DNA from: Blastocladiella britannica
Lineage: Eukaryota > Blastocladiomycota > Blastocladiomycetes > Blastocladiales > Blastocladiaceae
DNA length: 18,945 bases
Reading direction: 5' to 3'
NCBI GenBank assembly: GCA_025349905.2
Contig: MU624787.1
Span: 1-18,945 of the forward strand
Shown piece by piece: positions 8,510 to 17,581 of the stretch. Below the pieces are notes generated by a model. It made no database searches and was not told the origin of the DNA. It was given only the letters and a program-made list of their open reading frames with translations. A program made the position numbers and the translations under genes. The first letter of the stretch is position 1. The number at the start of each line of letters is the position of its first letter.

Positions 8510-10672
8510 ATGCAACTGACGGATCTTCCATACGACCTCCTGGTCCAAGTCATCGAGCTGCTCGTTAAGGATGGCGGCCGCACGGTGACTCGCACGCTTG
8601 CCCGGACATCGGCCACCTGTCGCGAGCTCCACGAGTGAGTCTTTTTTTCTTATTCATGAATATTTAGACCTGACCGCGCCCTTAATACAGCCTCGTCGAG
8701 TCCATTGGATGGCGCGCGTACTACCTGGATCAAATGGGCGCACTGGCCCTCAATAACAATTTCGAGCCGCTGACGCTCGACCCAACCGACCCGGGCTGCC
8801 CCGGCACCTGGCGCGACTTGGCGCGCGACCACGGCAAGTTCGCGCAGACCTGGCTCGCCCACCCATGGTCCCCCGGATACGATACGTACGTGTACCACAG
8901 TTTTGGCTGCCACCAGCCCGGCGGGCCCGACTTGCCCAGCGAGATCTTCAGCTCAAAAGAATCGTACGGCGGCGACCAGCGGTACTTTGCGGTGATGACG
9001 AGCCACGAGCAGCACGGCGAGATTGTGTACGGGATCCATATGCTTGATTTGGAATGTATGGTTTGGACGGGATTGGTCAGGCTCAAGGAAAGCGAGTTAC
9101 CAGACCCAGAGCAATTTCACGGGGCGCGGAGCTTGTTCTTGTCGTACGTGTGGGACGACGGGTCGGCGGTGCTGGTGTGCAGCGTCATAGACGAATTGCA
9201 CGTGTGGATCATGAAGGTCAGTATGGAGACCGGGCTCACTGATACCTTCCGTGGGTTTCCCAACTCAACCGCGCACCCTGTCGCGAGCGGTACCCTTTTC
9301 TCCATTTCTCATGGAATGCTGTGCTCACACGCCAATATATGTGCCAGACTTTACCGTCAACGAGATCCCAGGCAAGCCCCACCTCCTCCAGCTGACGTGC
9401 CCGTCCACTCCCACCGAAATCGCCATCGTGCACCTCCGCAAGGACGATCTGCAGCCCGTGTTCAAAGTGCTTGTTCCTTGCAAGGACGCGACGGCGGTCT
9501 GGATCGAGCCCACACATCCTCGTGCCATTGCCACCCCGGGGGAAGTGTATGCAAGCGTCCGGATCTTTGATGCGGTGACGGGCCAAGACCTCACTACCGT
9601 GACGACTCTTGCCGATCCAACCGCCAAGACTACCATCCAGGTGCTCGGGTATCCGACCATCTACCGTCCCGGGCTGCACGATTCGACTTCTACACCTCGA
9701 GCCACCGAACCGGCCGCGGACTCGACAACAAAGGCGGAAATGGCAAAAGCCGTCGAGCTCCTCAAGGACATGGCTTTGACCGACAAAAGAGTGCCCGAGG
9801 CGGCCCCGCCCGCGTCCTCGCTCCCAATGTACATGCGACCCGAGTGGATGCAACTGCTGGTGTGCGTGACGACCACCAGCGTCGTGTATGAGGGCGAGGA
9901 GGACGAGGGCGTTGCCACCGTGGTGGCGGTGCTCCCGCCTGACTCCCCGACTCCTGGTCGTACGTCCCATCCGAACGATACGGCGTGGACGACCGTCTTG
10001 CGGGTGGAAGACGACTCGGACGACGACTCGGACGACGACAGCTCGGACGACGACGTCGAGCCGACCAACAACGCCAATGGAAACAACGGCAACAACAACA
10101 ACTTGACGGCCGCCGAAGGCGGACCCGCGGACGATGAGGACGAGTGGGAAGACGCCAACTCGGACGACGACGCGGACTCGGACGACGACGGTCCGCGCGA
10201 CCGCGTGGTGGCCAAGCCGCCGACCCGCGGGTACCGTAGCGCTAGTCGGGCGACGATTCCGACCTATGACGCGACGCTGCTGTGGGCGGCGTACAACTAC
10301 GTCATTTCCGGCATGACGGTGGTGACGGTTCAAAACATGGTCCGCCCGGACCCGAACCCGCTGGTGCTGGTGCAGATGTGCAAGCACACGCTGGCGGCGT
10401 GGAAGCGGCAATCGGATGTGGTGCTGCTTGGTCACGCCGCCACCACGGGCGAGCAGGTTTACACGGCTTCCCAACCACCGCAATGGGCCAAGGTGTATTG
10501 CTCGCGCACCGCCAAGCAGCCGATCAACGTGTGTCATGTTGGGTGCTTGAGCACATTAGATTCGTCCGACACGAGCTTGATGTGGGTCAGTAACAAGTAC
10601 GATACGATCATGATCTCGGAGGGCGATACCATGGTTGTATTGAGGCGGAAGCGGGAGCTGGGGCCGATTTAA
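8510..10672 (+). CDS. F-box protein A (GALALNN family) with acidic Asp/Asn-rich insert
   Basis: Exons 8510-8634, 8691-9289 and 9348-10672 give 682 residues. Intron 1 (8635-8690) has a consensus GTGAGT donor. Intron 2 (9290-9347) uses GTACCC and CAG and moves between two otherwise unconnected frames, so splicing is required. The F-box covers residues about 3-50 (LTDLPYDLLVQVIELL, then TCRELHDLV). It is followed by GWRAYYLDQMGALALNN and DPGCPGTWRDLARD. The rest is strand-rich and may be a beta-propeller-like ligand domain (inference). Residues about 461-527 are a low-complexity Asp/Ser/Asn tract. F-box proteins are usually substrate receptors of SCF E3 ligases, and the target is unknown. An in-frame TAA at 8501 fixes the start. 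It is paralogous to the gene at 12360-14321, sharing the N-terminal module, PMYxRPEW near the middle, and a CxHTxxAW block near the end. Confidence 0.8.
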
Positions 10673-10801
10673 ATTTGATTTGATTCAATTTTTTACTCTT
10701 TGCCGCTTTGCGTCTTTCGGGTAACATTTGCACCTCACCACCACTCTCAACCAAGCCGACCTCCTCCATCAATCAACAACTTGACCAAAAAAAACATCAC
10801 A

Positions 10802-12158
10802 ATGTCGGGCGTTCCGTTCCAAAAGCTCGGCACCGACGACCGATCCATGTCGCCGATCCGATCCGGCGCGACCATGTCCCGCGACGGCGAGTCGCCGTCT
10901 TCCGGGATCCCGCAGTTCCAGCAGATGCCATCCGGGGACGGATCGCGCGGCAACCGCGTGGCTTCCGTGGGGCTCGATGCGGCCCGTGGGGTCCTGACGC
11001 ACATTCCTGGCGGGAACCAGCTGCTCGACCAGTTTGCGTGGATGTCGGACAATCGCAAAGTGGTTCGTCCCCTCTTTCTTTTTTGACTTGTTTGGATAAT
11101 GTTCCTTGGTCGTCTTGGTGGTCGTGCTTGGCAGATTGATGGTTTTGGCATTTTCACATCAATTGCAAAACACACGCCGACGATGGGAAAATTCTCTCCA
11201 TCGCCAATCCAACATCGCTAACATAAACAATGATCACAGCTGATGCGCGCCGTCCTCGGCGAGGGCCTGTGCACGTTCCTGTTCCTGTTCATTGTGTGCG
11301 CGACCCACGTCAACCACATTCGGTCGCACACCGCCGACTCGCTGGTCCTGGGGGCCATTTCCACCGGGTTTGCGTCGATCGCGCTCATCTACTCGTTTGC
11401 TGACGTTTCCGGTGCTCATTTCAACCCGGCGGTGACGTTTGCGACCATGGTGACAGGTAAAACCACCCCAGCGAAAGGTGCCATGTACATTGGTGTGCAG
11501 CTGTTTGCGTCGATCTTGTCCACGGGGTTTGTGCGCGCTCTGTACCCGAAGCCGGTTGCGGACGCCGACGGGACTACGCCGCTCACCACTCTGCAGCTGC
11601 TGTTTGTGGATATCGGATCGGACTCGGACCCGGGCCGCGCATTCGTCATGGAATTTATTCTCACGTTTATTCTGGTCTACGTCATCTTTGTACGTTTCTT
11701 TTTTTCTTATGATCCGTTCGTGCATGGAAGAAGTGCTGACGAAATGCATTTATAAGGCAACCGCATTCGACACGGTCGACACCTCGGCGTCGGCAGTGCA
11801 AGTAAACCCGGTCCTGACCGAGTTTGACGAGGACGGGCAGCCGATCCAGGCCGCGGCGGCGTCGACCAATAAGGCGGTGGGCCGCAACCTGACCATTTAC
11901 ACCACGTCGGGCAACACCAAGGCCGGTTTTGCGCCGCTTGCGATCGGCATGACCCTTGGGTTCCTGTGCTTCTTGGGTGGAACCGTTTCGGGCGGCGCAT
12001 TCAACCCGGCGCGCGTGTTTGGCCCCGCGATCGTCGGCGGGTACTGGACCAACCACTGGGTGTACTGGGTCGGAGACTTTATGGGCGCCGCGTGCGCCGG
12101 GTTCGCGCAGAGCTTCTTTGCCCATAAGCCGGTGCAGGCCAGTGCCCAGGGCCACTAA
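10802..12158 (+). CDS. Aquaporin (MIP family) with long N-terminal tail and extended loop D
   Basis: Exons 10802-11059, 11240-11689 and 11757-12158 give 369 residues; all joins are phase 0. The first 86 residues are a polar cytosolic tail. The channel core has GEGLCTFLFLF in helix 1, the first NPA at 148-150 (SGAHFNPAV), and EFILTFILVYVIFATAFD in helix 4. The second NPA is at 319-321, followed by R322 (GGAFNPARVFGP). There is no Asp after NPAR, so it lacks the classic glycerol-facilitator mark. By alignment to AQP1, the selectivity-filter positions would be T128, C307, G316 and R322, a wide and unusual set. About 50 residues lie between helix 4 and helix 5, much longer than a usual loop D. 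It probably conducts water or small neutral solutes across the plasma or vacuolar membrane. Intron 1 (180 nt, GTGGTT donor) is unusually long for this window. Intron 2 is typical, with GTACGT and a CTGAC branch-like element. Confidence 0.88.
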
Positions 12159-12286
12159 GGTTTTTTTCATGTCGCGGTCGCCTGTTTCCTCTCTTTCGGG
12201 CGTCGAGCTTCAAAATATTGCGAATTTCGCGCCAAACTGAAAAGATCACAACTCTCCACCTCGACTTTTCGCCAGGCCTTCTCTCC

Positions 12287-12292
12287 AATAAA
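12287..12292 (+). terminator. Possible polyadenylation signal of the aquaporin gene
   Basis: AATAAA lies 128 nt after the aquaporin stop and 67 nt before the start of F-box gene B. The 3' end of the aquaporin mRNA would therefore fall very close to the promoter or leader of the next gene. Confidence 0.4.
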
Positions 12293-12359
12293 TACAGCAT
12301 TGTTTTGTTTCATTTTTTCACGAAAAAGTCAATATAACTGACTTTTCTTGATTCTGAAA

Positions 12360-14321
12360 ATGACGCAACCATTTGCCCTGTCCGACTTGCCCGAGGACGT
12401 GCTGCGGATGATTATCCGGCGGCTAGCGGTTCACGGCCCACCGGGCCCGTCCGCACACACTCTCACGCACCTGGCCCAAACCTGCCGCGAACTACACGCG
12501 CTGGTGACCGACATGGGCTGGCGCGCGTACTTTCTGTCGCGCATGGGAGCCCTGGCACTCAACAACGACCGGCGCCTGCCCGTCCTGGACCCGATCAATG
12601 ATCCCGGGTGTCCGGGCACCTGGTCCGACTTGGCGCGCGATTTGGCGCTGTTCTTGCGTACCTGGACCACGGGCGGCCGCGAGACCAGCGACAGCGACCG
12701 GCCCGGATTTGACTTGCACTTTATATCCGAGATGCCCACGACCGAGTCCGATGAGGACACTGACGGCGTGGAACAAATGGGCGTCGCGTACTGCTCGTGG
12801 TGCCGGGCCCCACCGCAGTACCAGAACAACGCAGGGGACGCGATGCTGCTTGTGGCCGTGTTCCGTTACCGGCGACCGGTGACGGAGCCCGTGCGCCGGA
12901 ATGAGCCGCTGGAGCGCCAGTGGTACGTTGCCCGGGTGTTTGTGTTGGACACGCTGCAGTGCGTGGCGTCGGTGCGGATCGACGACGAGACGCTGGTCAA
13001 GGCGCCGAATTTCCACGTCGGCAACGGTGCGGACGAATTTGACTACAGGGAAGAGTCGCGGAGCTTCATTGGCCGCGGGCGACAAGTGGTGTTGCTCGAT
13101 TTCCCGTCGTTTGAGCTTGGGTTGTTGTTTGCGTCGGTCTCGGACGCCGGGTTGATCGCGTTGTCAAGGATCGCACTGGACGGAAGTACACCGGTGCCGA
13201 CGTACTTTGATCGCGGGGAGCCGTGGATCGTTGACGTTGCTTGTACGTTCCCCATCATTTTTTTTTTGTCCTTTTGGACAGCTGCTGACAACAATTTACA
13301 AGTGGGATACGTGAGCCCGTCGCCAATGTCTCCGAATTTCGTGCAATTCATCTACGCGATCGACGACGAGCAGGTGATTGTCGCGCACTTGAACAGCACC
13401 ACTTTAGAGCTCGAGCACAAGGTCGTGATCCGGCTCCCCGGATGGGGCACGTTCGAGTTTGACGACGGCTTTCCCGACCGGGTAGCCGTGATAGACGACA
13501 CCACGTCCCACGTAGTGATATACAGCACCTTGACAGGCGCCGAGGTGGGCCGCGTGACCCAGGTCGCCAAGGACTCCAACATCTCGTTATTCTGGCCCAT
13601 GCTCCTCCCCTGGTACTGCCCGGCCCTACACGGTCCCGACCACCCGGCAACATTTACCAGCACGGACCCAATGTACGCGCGGCCCGAGTGGACGCACTTG
13701 CACGTGAACGCGTCCCCGATCGACTGGTACGTGACCAGTGGCGAGACGGTGATGCTAGTGCAACCGCCATCGGACCCGGCGGTGCTTGCCGCTGACGCGT
13801 ACTCGTGGGTTGGGGGCGACGGCAGCACGCCGTTTGGACGGTCGACGGGCGTTCCCGCGTGGCAGGAACTGGCGGCAGCGGTGCGACCCGACTCGTACAT
13901 GCGCCGCGTCGCGTACAACCGCGCGTTCTTGTTGTCGGCGGCGGGGACGCTGGCGACCGCGGACTTGACGGGGACGGGCCCCGACGCGGAGATCTTGCAC
14001 GTGTGTCAGCATACCACGGACGCGTGGAACTTACGGGCCACGCCGTACACGTATGTGCCAAACGACTGGTATGTCCATAACTTTTTGCAATTGCTTTGGC
14101 GGTACTTACAGAAAAGCCATATTCACAGGAAATACCAAACATTCACAGTCGGCCCGGACCAGCACGCTCTCCGGTTCCGGCCGGACACCTGCGACTGCCT
14201 GCAGGCGCGAACGCCCCAGGATCCGGCGGCGCGCAACATTATTTGGATCGGGACCGCGTACAGGTCGTTAGCGATTCGGAGTAAATTCGGGCTCGCGGTC
14301 CTCAAGTCCAGACAGTACTGA
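12360..14321 (+). CDS. F-box protein B (GALALNN family), paralogue of F-box protein A
   Basis: The ATG at 12360 is the start; the frame extends upstream only to a TTG. The F-box spans residues about 6-55 (LSDLPEDVLRMIIRRL, then TCRELHALV). It is followed by GWRAYFLSRMGALALNN and DPGCPGTWSDLARD, nearly matching F-box protein A. Two probable introns, 13243-13302 (GTACGT donor, CTGAC before the acceptor) and 14069-14128 (GTATGT donor), are each exactly 60 nt and free of stops. The frame therefore stays open whether or not they are removed: 613 residues spliced, 653 unspliced. The first intron matches intron 2 of the paralogue in phase and place. The C-terminal part is strand-rich, with PMYARPEW and a CQHTTDAW block. 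It lacks the acidic insert of protein A. The likely role is SCF substrate receptor with unknown target. It ends 54 nt from the convergent kinase gene. Confidence 0.8.
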   Translation: MTQPFALSDLPEDVLRMIIRRLAVHGPPGPSAHTLTHLAQTCRELHALVTDMGWRAYFLSRMGALALNNDRRLPVLDPINDPGCPGTWSDLARDLALFLRTWTTGGRETSDSDRPGFDLHFISEMPTTESDEDTDGVEQMGVAYCSWCRAPPQYQNNAGDAMLLVAVFRYRRPVTEPVRRNEPLERQWYVARVFVLDTLQCVASVRIDDETLVKAPNFHVGNGADEFDYREESRSFIGRGRQVVLLDFPSFELGLLFASVSDAGLIALSRIALDGSTPVPTYFDRGEPWIVDVACTFPIIFFLSFWTAADNNLQVGYVSPSPMSPNFVQFIYAIDDEQVIVAHLNSTTLELEHKVVIRLPGWGTFEFDDGFPDRVAVIDDTTSHVVIYSTLTGAEVGRVTQVAKDSNISLFWPMLLPWYCPALHGPDHPATFTSTDPMYARPEWTHLHVNASPIDWYVTSGETVMLVQPPSDPAVLAADAYSWVGGDGSTPFGRSTGVPAWQELAAAVRPDSYMRRVAYNRAFLLSAAGTLATADLTGTGPDAEILHVCQHTTDAWNLRATPYTYVPNDWYVHNFLQLLWRYLQKSHIHRKYQTFTVGPDQHALRFRPDTCDCLQARTPQDPAARNIIWIGTAYRSLAIRSKFGLAVLKSRQY

Positions 14322-14339
14322 TAACATATAAATATACGG

Positions 14340-14345
14340 AATAAA
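14340..14345 (+). terminator. Possible polyadenylation signal of F-box gene B
   Basis: AATAAA begins 19 nt after the stop, in the 54-nt gap between two convergent genes. Cleavage 10-30 nt downstream would place the 3' end at or inside the kinase coding sequence (its stop is at 14378-14376), so the two transcripts probably overlap antisense. Confidence 0.4.
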
Positions 14346-14375
14346 TCGGCCATTCGATTTCGGATTTTGTTATTT

Positions 14376-16804
14376 TCACACCAACCCGCCGGTCGCAACG
14401 ACACCACTTGGCGATGAAGCCGCAGCAGCCGCGGGGCTCGACCGATCGCCATTGTGATGGTTGGTATCGTCCGCCGGGCGCATTTCATGGTGATGCTGCA
14501 CGTGCATAGCGAGCACCGCGCGGCGCGGCTGCGCAATCTCGGCGCCATTAAGAGCCGCTGCCACCGGTGCAGGCGGGCTCAACAACACGGGAGACGGAGC
14601 TGAAATCCCTGCTGCCGCAGCGAAAGCGGCGCGGTCCGGGGACAGAGCGCGTGGTGTGGGAGCGCCAGGCGACGCCATGGTGGACGATGCCGCGGGACTG
14701 TTGGCGGCACTACTGGCGGACCCGCCAAGGCCGCCGCCAAACCACCCGGCCAGGAACCCGTGCCGCTGCGCTTGCACGGGCCCGCGCGAAGATACGGGGC
14801 CGTGCGGGACGCCGGCGGTGCGGGAGGTACTGCCACCACCAAATAGGGGCAGAAGGCGGAGCGGCGACTGCACGGGACTCGCGGCGTGCGTGCGGGGTGG
14901 GGGCGAGTGCGTTTGCCGTGGGGCACCCGCGGCGGTGGCAGCGGCAAGGGCCGGAGCCGAGCCGATGGGTGGGCCACCGGTAAGGGTCCGAATGGGAGCA
15001 GCCGCGCGCAACGGAGACGGAAACGAAGGCGCGGTGGCACTGGCGGCAATTGACATGCGCCGAGCTGCGGGCTCCAGGACCGCTTCGGCCGACGACGTGC
15101 GCTTCACCGAAGTTGCAACCCCGTTGGCGGCAGCGGATGGATCGGTAGCGGCCAGGTTGGGAGACGATGGCGCCGTGGATGGCGGGAGCGGGACGGGAGG
15201 GTCCACGCACCGCACCCACTCAGGCGGCTCGCCGACCGACTGCGATGTCGGGTCCTCGATCCCCGAGTACCGCTCGTACACGTTGTAGTCAAAATGCAAA
15301 AACTCGGCGTCCAGGATCGCCAACTCGCGCGCCATTGGGTGTGGTGGGGTCGCTGACCCTTCGTAGTCGCCGGCGCTGCCGCCACCCGGAGAGTTCCTGC
15401 GCCTTGGCTTTTGCGCCAATGGCTGGTCTTCGAGCAGTAGCTCTTCGAGCTCGTACCGGGCGTCAAAGTTGGATCCTTCCGTCTTGATATTCCATCATGC
15501 AATAATTGTTAATCGACTGTCCTTCCCTGAAAAGAAAAAAAAATGAAATCACGAACATCCGGAACGTAAGGTGGTTGTATCTCCTTGTCCACCAGCTTGA
15601 TCCAGTCGATTCCATGCTTTGCCATCAACTCGTGCTCCTTGACCTCATACGGTCCGCGAGGTCCGCATCCGAGCCGCCGTCCCACATTCCGATCCATGAG
15701 CTACATACAATTTTGAATATTGGACTATTAAAACAACGGGTAATTGGAACGAACCGAGAGCACAAAATTAAGCATTTCAGGAGAACACTCGACGCGCCAT
15801 TCGATAGGGTCGTTTTTGACGGCATGCGCCAGTTCCTCGATCGTATTGGCGGCAAAGGGTCGCTCTCCGTGCAGCAGCTCGTACAAGGTGATCCCCAGCG
15901 ACCACCAATCCACTGACTCTCGGTAGCCGATATCGGTGTACACTTCTGGTGCCTGGAGCCAGTCTTTTAAACCAAATTTTGTTTCGACAAGAGGAATAAA
16001 ATTTCATACCATGTACCCCTGCGTGCCAGTTTCGGAAACAATGGCCTTTCCCTCCTCAAGCAAGCACGCACAGTTGAAGTCGGTGATGTGAACGTGGCCT
16101 GTCAGATCCAGAAGCAAGTTATCGGGTTTGACATCACTGCAACAATACTTGAGTATTTCTTTTTTACTTGGGAGAGAAAAAGGTACTGTACCGATGAATG
16201 ACGTTGCGCGAATGGAGGTACATGAGCGCGCTGGCCACTTCGGCCGCGTAAAACGCCACCACGTGTTCTGGCAAGTGATCGTTGCCGGTCAAATGGAATC
16301 GCAAGTCGCCGCCGAGCATCAGGTCGCTGATCATGAACAAGTACTCGTCGTCCTGGAACGCGTAGCACAGATTGACTTTATATTTATTGAAAAGTCAAGA
16401 TCCCCCAATAATGAAAAGAAAATGAAAGTATTATGGTACCAATAAATGGATGAAATACTCGTTCTAGCAATTGCCGCTCCCGAATGATATTGCGGTACGC
16501 TCGTTGTCGGATAATGTGCTCCTTGTTCCTGGGTTTTGTTACGTTTCCATATCAGAGGCGCCGTGGATCCAGGCACAAGTTATACGTACATGTACTTGAG
16601 CGCAAAGATCTTCTTGTCCCGTCGTCGCTCCACGATGCGGACTTTCCCAAACGCGCCCTTCCCAATGACCCGGCCGAGATTAAAGTGCCGCAAATCCACT
16701 ATTTTCATTGAATGAATAAGTCAGACCGTCAAATCAAGTAAAATATTAATGAATATATTACCAGGTGCATTGGGATCAATGGGCTCAGAGTATCGGTTTC
16801 CCAT
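14376..16804 (-). CDS. YANK/STK32-like AGC-type Ser/Thr protein kinase
   Basis: Eight exons (16804-16762, 16698-16590, 16528-16440, 16375-16192, 16136-16010, 15952-15755, 15700-15557, 15482-14376) join in frame to 666 residues. The start MGNRYS fits an N-myristoylation signal (Gly2, Ser6). The kinase domain begins near residue 20: Gly loop IGKGAFGKV 26-34, Lys49, helix-C Glu68, HRDVKPDN 141-148 and APE 185-187. The metal-binding motif is DFN (161-163), not DFG, as in the YANK/STK32 family. After the catalytic core come RLGCG, WIKLVDKEIQPPYVPD and an AGC-like NFDARYELEELLLED segment. The last 340 residues are a disordered Ser/Pro/Ala-rich tail. All catalytic residues are present, so it should be active and probably membrane-anchored. 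Introns are 54-74 nt. The junction into the last exon (GTTCGT donor at 15556) is the least certain; the family motif on both sides supports it. Confidence 0.88.
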
Positions 16805-17581
16805 TTGATGTGCCGAGAAAAAGGTTGACCAGTGGCGCGTGCGTGCGATGCCGGACAATGGGCGATTATGAAATTTGCCGGCAAACGAGCGAAAAAGAGC
16901 ACAAAAGAGGACTGCGAGCAAAAGAGCCAGGGGACCCGAGAATTCAGGTCCGTTGCCGTTGTCGTCGAGAGTGAAGAGTGCCGTTCAGTCAGCAAGAAGG
17001 AAAAAAAAGCCACTCGGTCTGATCGCGAAGAAAACGACTTGGTTTGCGGGGGCGGTTGACGGTCCAAAGAGAGGACGGACGGCACCAAGAAAAAATGAGA
17101 GGACGGTGTGAGGCGGGAGAGAGTTTTGGGGTATGTGCGTGCGCAAGCGCTGCCGGCCGATTCGCTCGCGTGCGGATATGAGTGCACGTGTGTGCACACG
17201 CGCTGGCTGGCTGGCGAATTAAATCCCACGAAGAAGTTGGACGGGCCACTCGTTTATTTCGAGTCAAGAGAAAAACCGGTCCTCAACCGGGCACTGTATA
17301 TTTCAAGCGAAGTCCGGTTGCCGAATTTTATGTCGTTGTTTTTCACACAAAGAGAGCGTGTATTTTTAGCTCGCTAAAATAGGCGCCCAATATCACTCGG
17401 AGTATTGGATGCAATGCGTGTACGTGCGCTTAAGATGTGAAGGACCATTGCCTTGATCATGGGTCAATTGTATGATCCAATAGATGAAAAATCAATGAAA
17501 AAAAGGCAAAAATTGTTTTCAACATAAACGACGGCCAACAGCCAGGCTCTAATAAGGAAAAGGGGAAAAATAATAACTGGT
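16805..17581. other. Intergenic region upstream of the kinase and downstream of the UPF0658-like gene
   Basis: About 780 nt without a supported gene. It should contain the kinase promoter and 5' leader (reading leftward) and the 3' UTR of the UPF0658-like gene. Visible structure includes a CACGTG E-box-type site at 17185-17190 between two GTGCAC palindromes (17182-17187, 17192-17197), and a short GCTG tandem run at about 17202-17215. A hairpin with arms ACTCG and CGAGT lies at 17248-17264. A 7-bp inverted repeat, CAACCGG and CCGGTTG, lies at 17284-17320. A 166-codon minus-strand open frame crosses the kinase start region, but its content is Ser/Phe/Arg-rich and pyrimidine-driven, and looks like leader sequence. 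Confidence 0.55.

Noticed and set aside
9236..10537. 433-codon minus-strand open frame opposite F-box gene A
   Set aside because: Its composition is Arg/His/Val/Gly-heavy, typical of antisense to Asp/Ala-rich GC-rich exons. The plus strand shows spliced paralogy to gene B.
12348..12359. Upstream start for F-box protein B at 12348
   Set aside because: The codon there is TTG. The first ATG in frame is at 12360, in good context and directly before the F-box.
14567..15288. Plus-strand frames of 138 and 210 codons opposite the kinase tail
   Set aside because: They are Gly/Arg/Ala-rich shadows of the Ser/Pro/Ala-rich last exon of the kinase, with no recognisable motif.
16729..17229. 166-codon minus-strand frame spanning the kinase start
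   Set aside because: It reads through the first kinase exon in another frame and into its first intron, and is pyrimidine-rich. It is more likely 5' leader.
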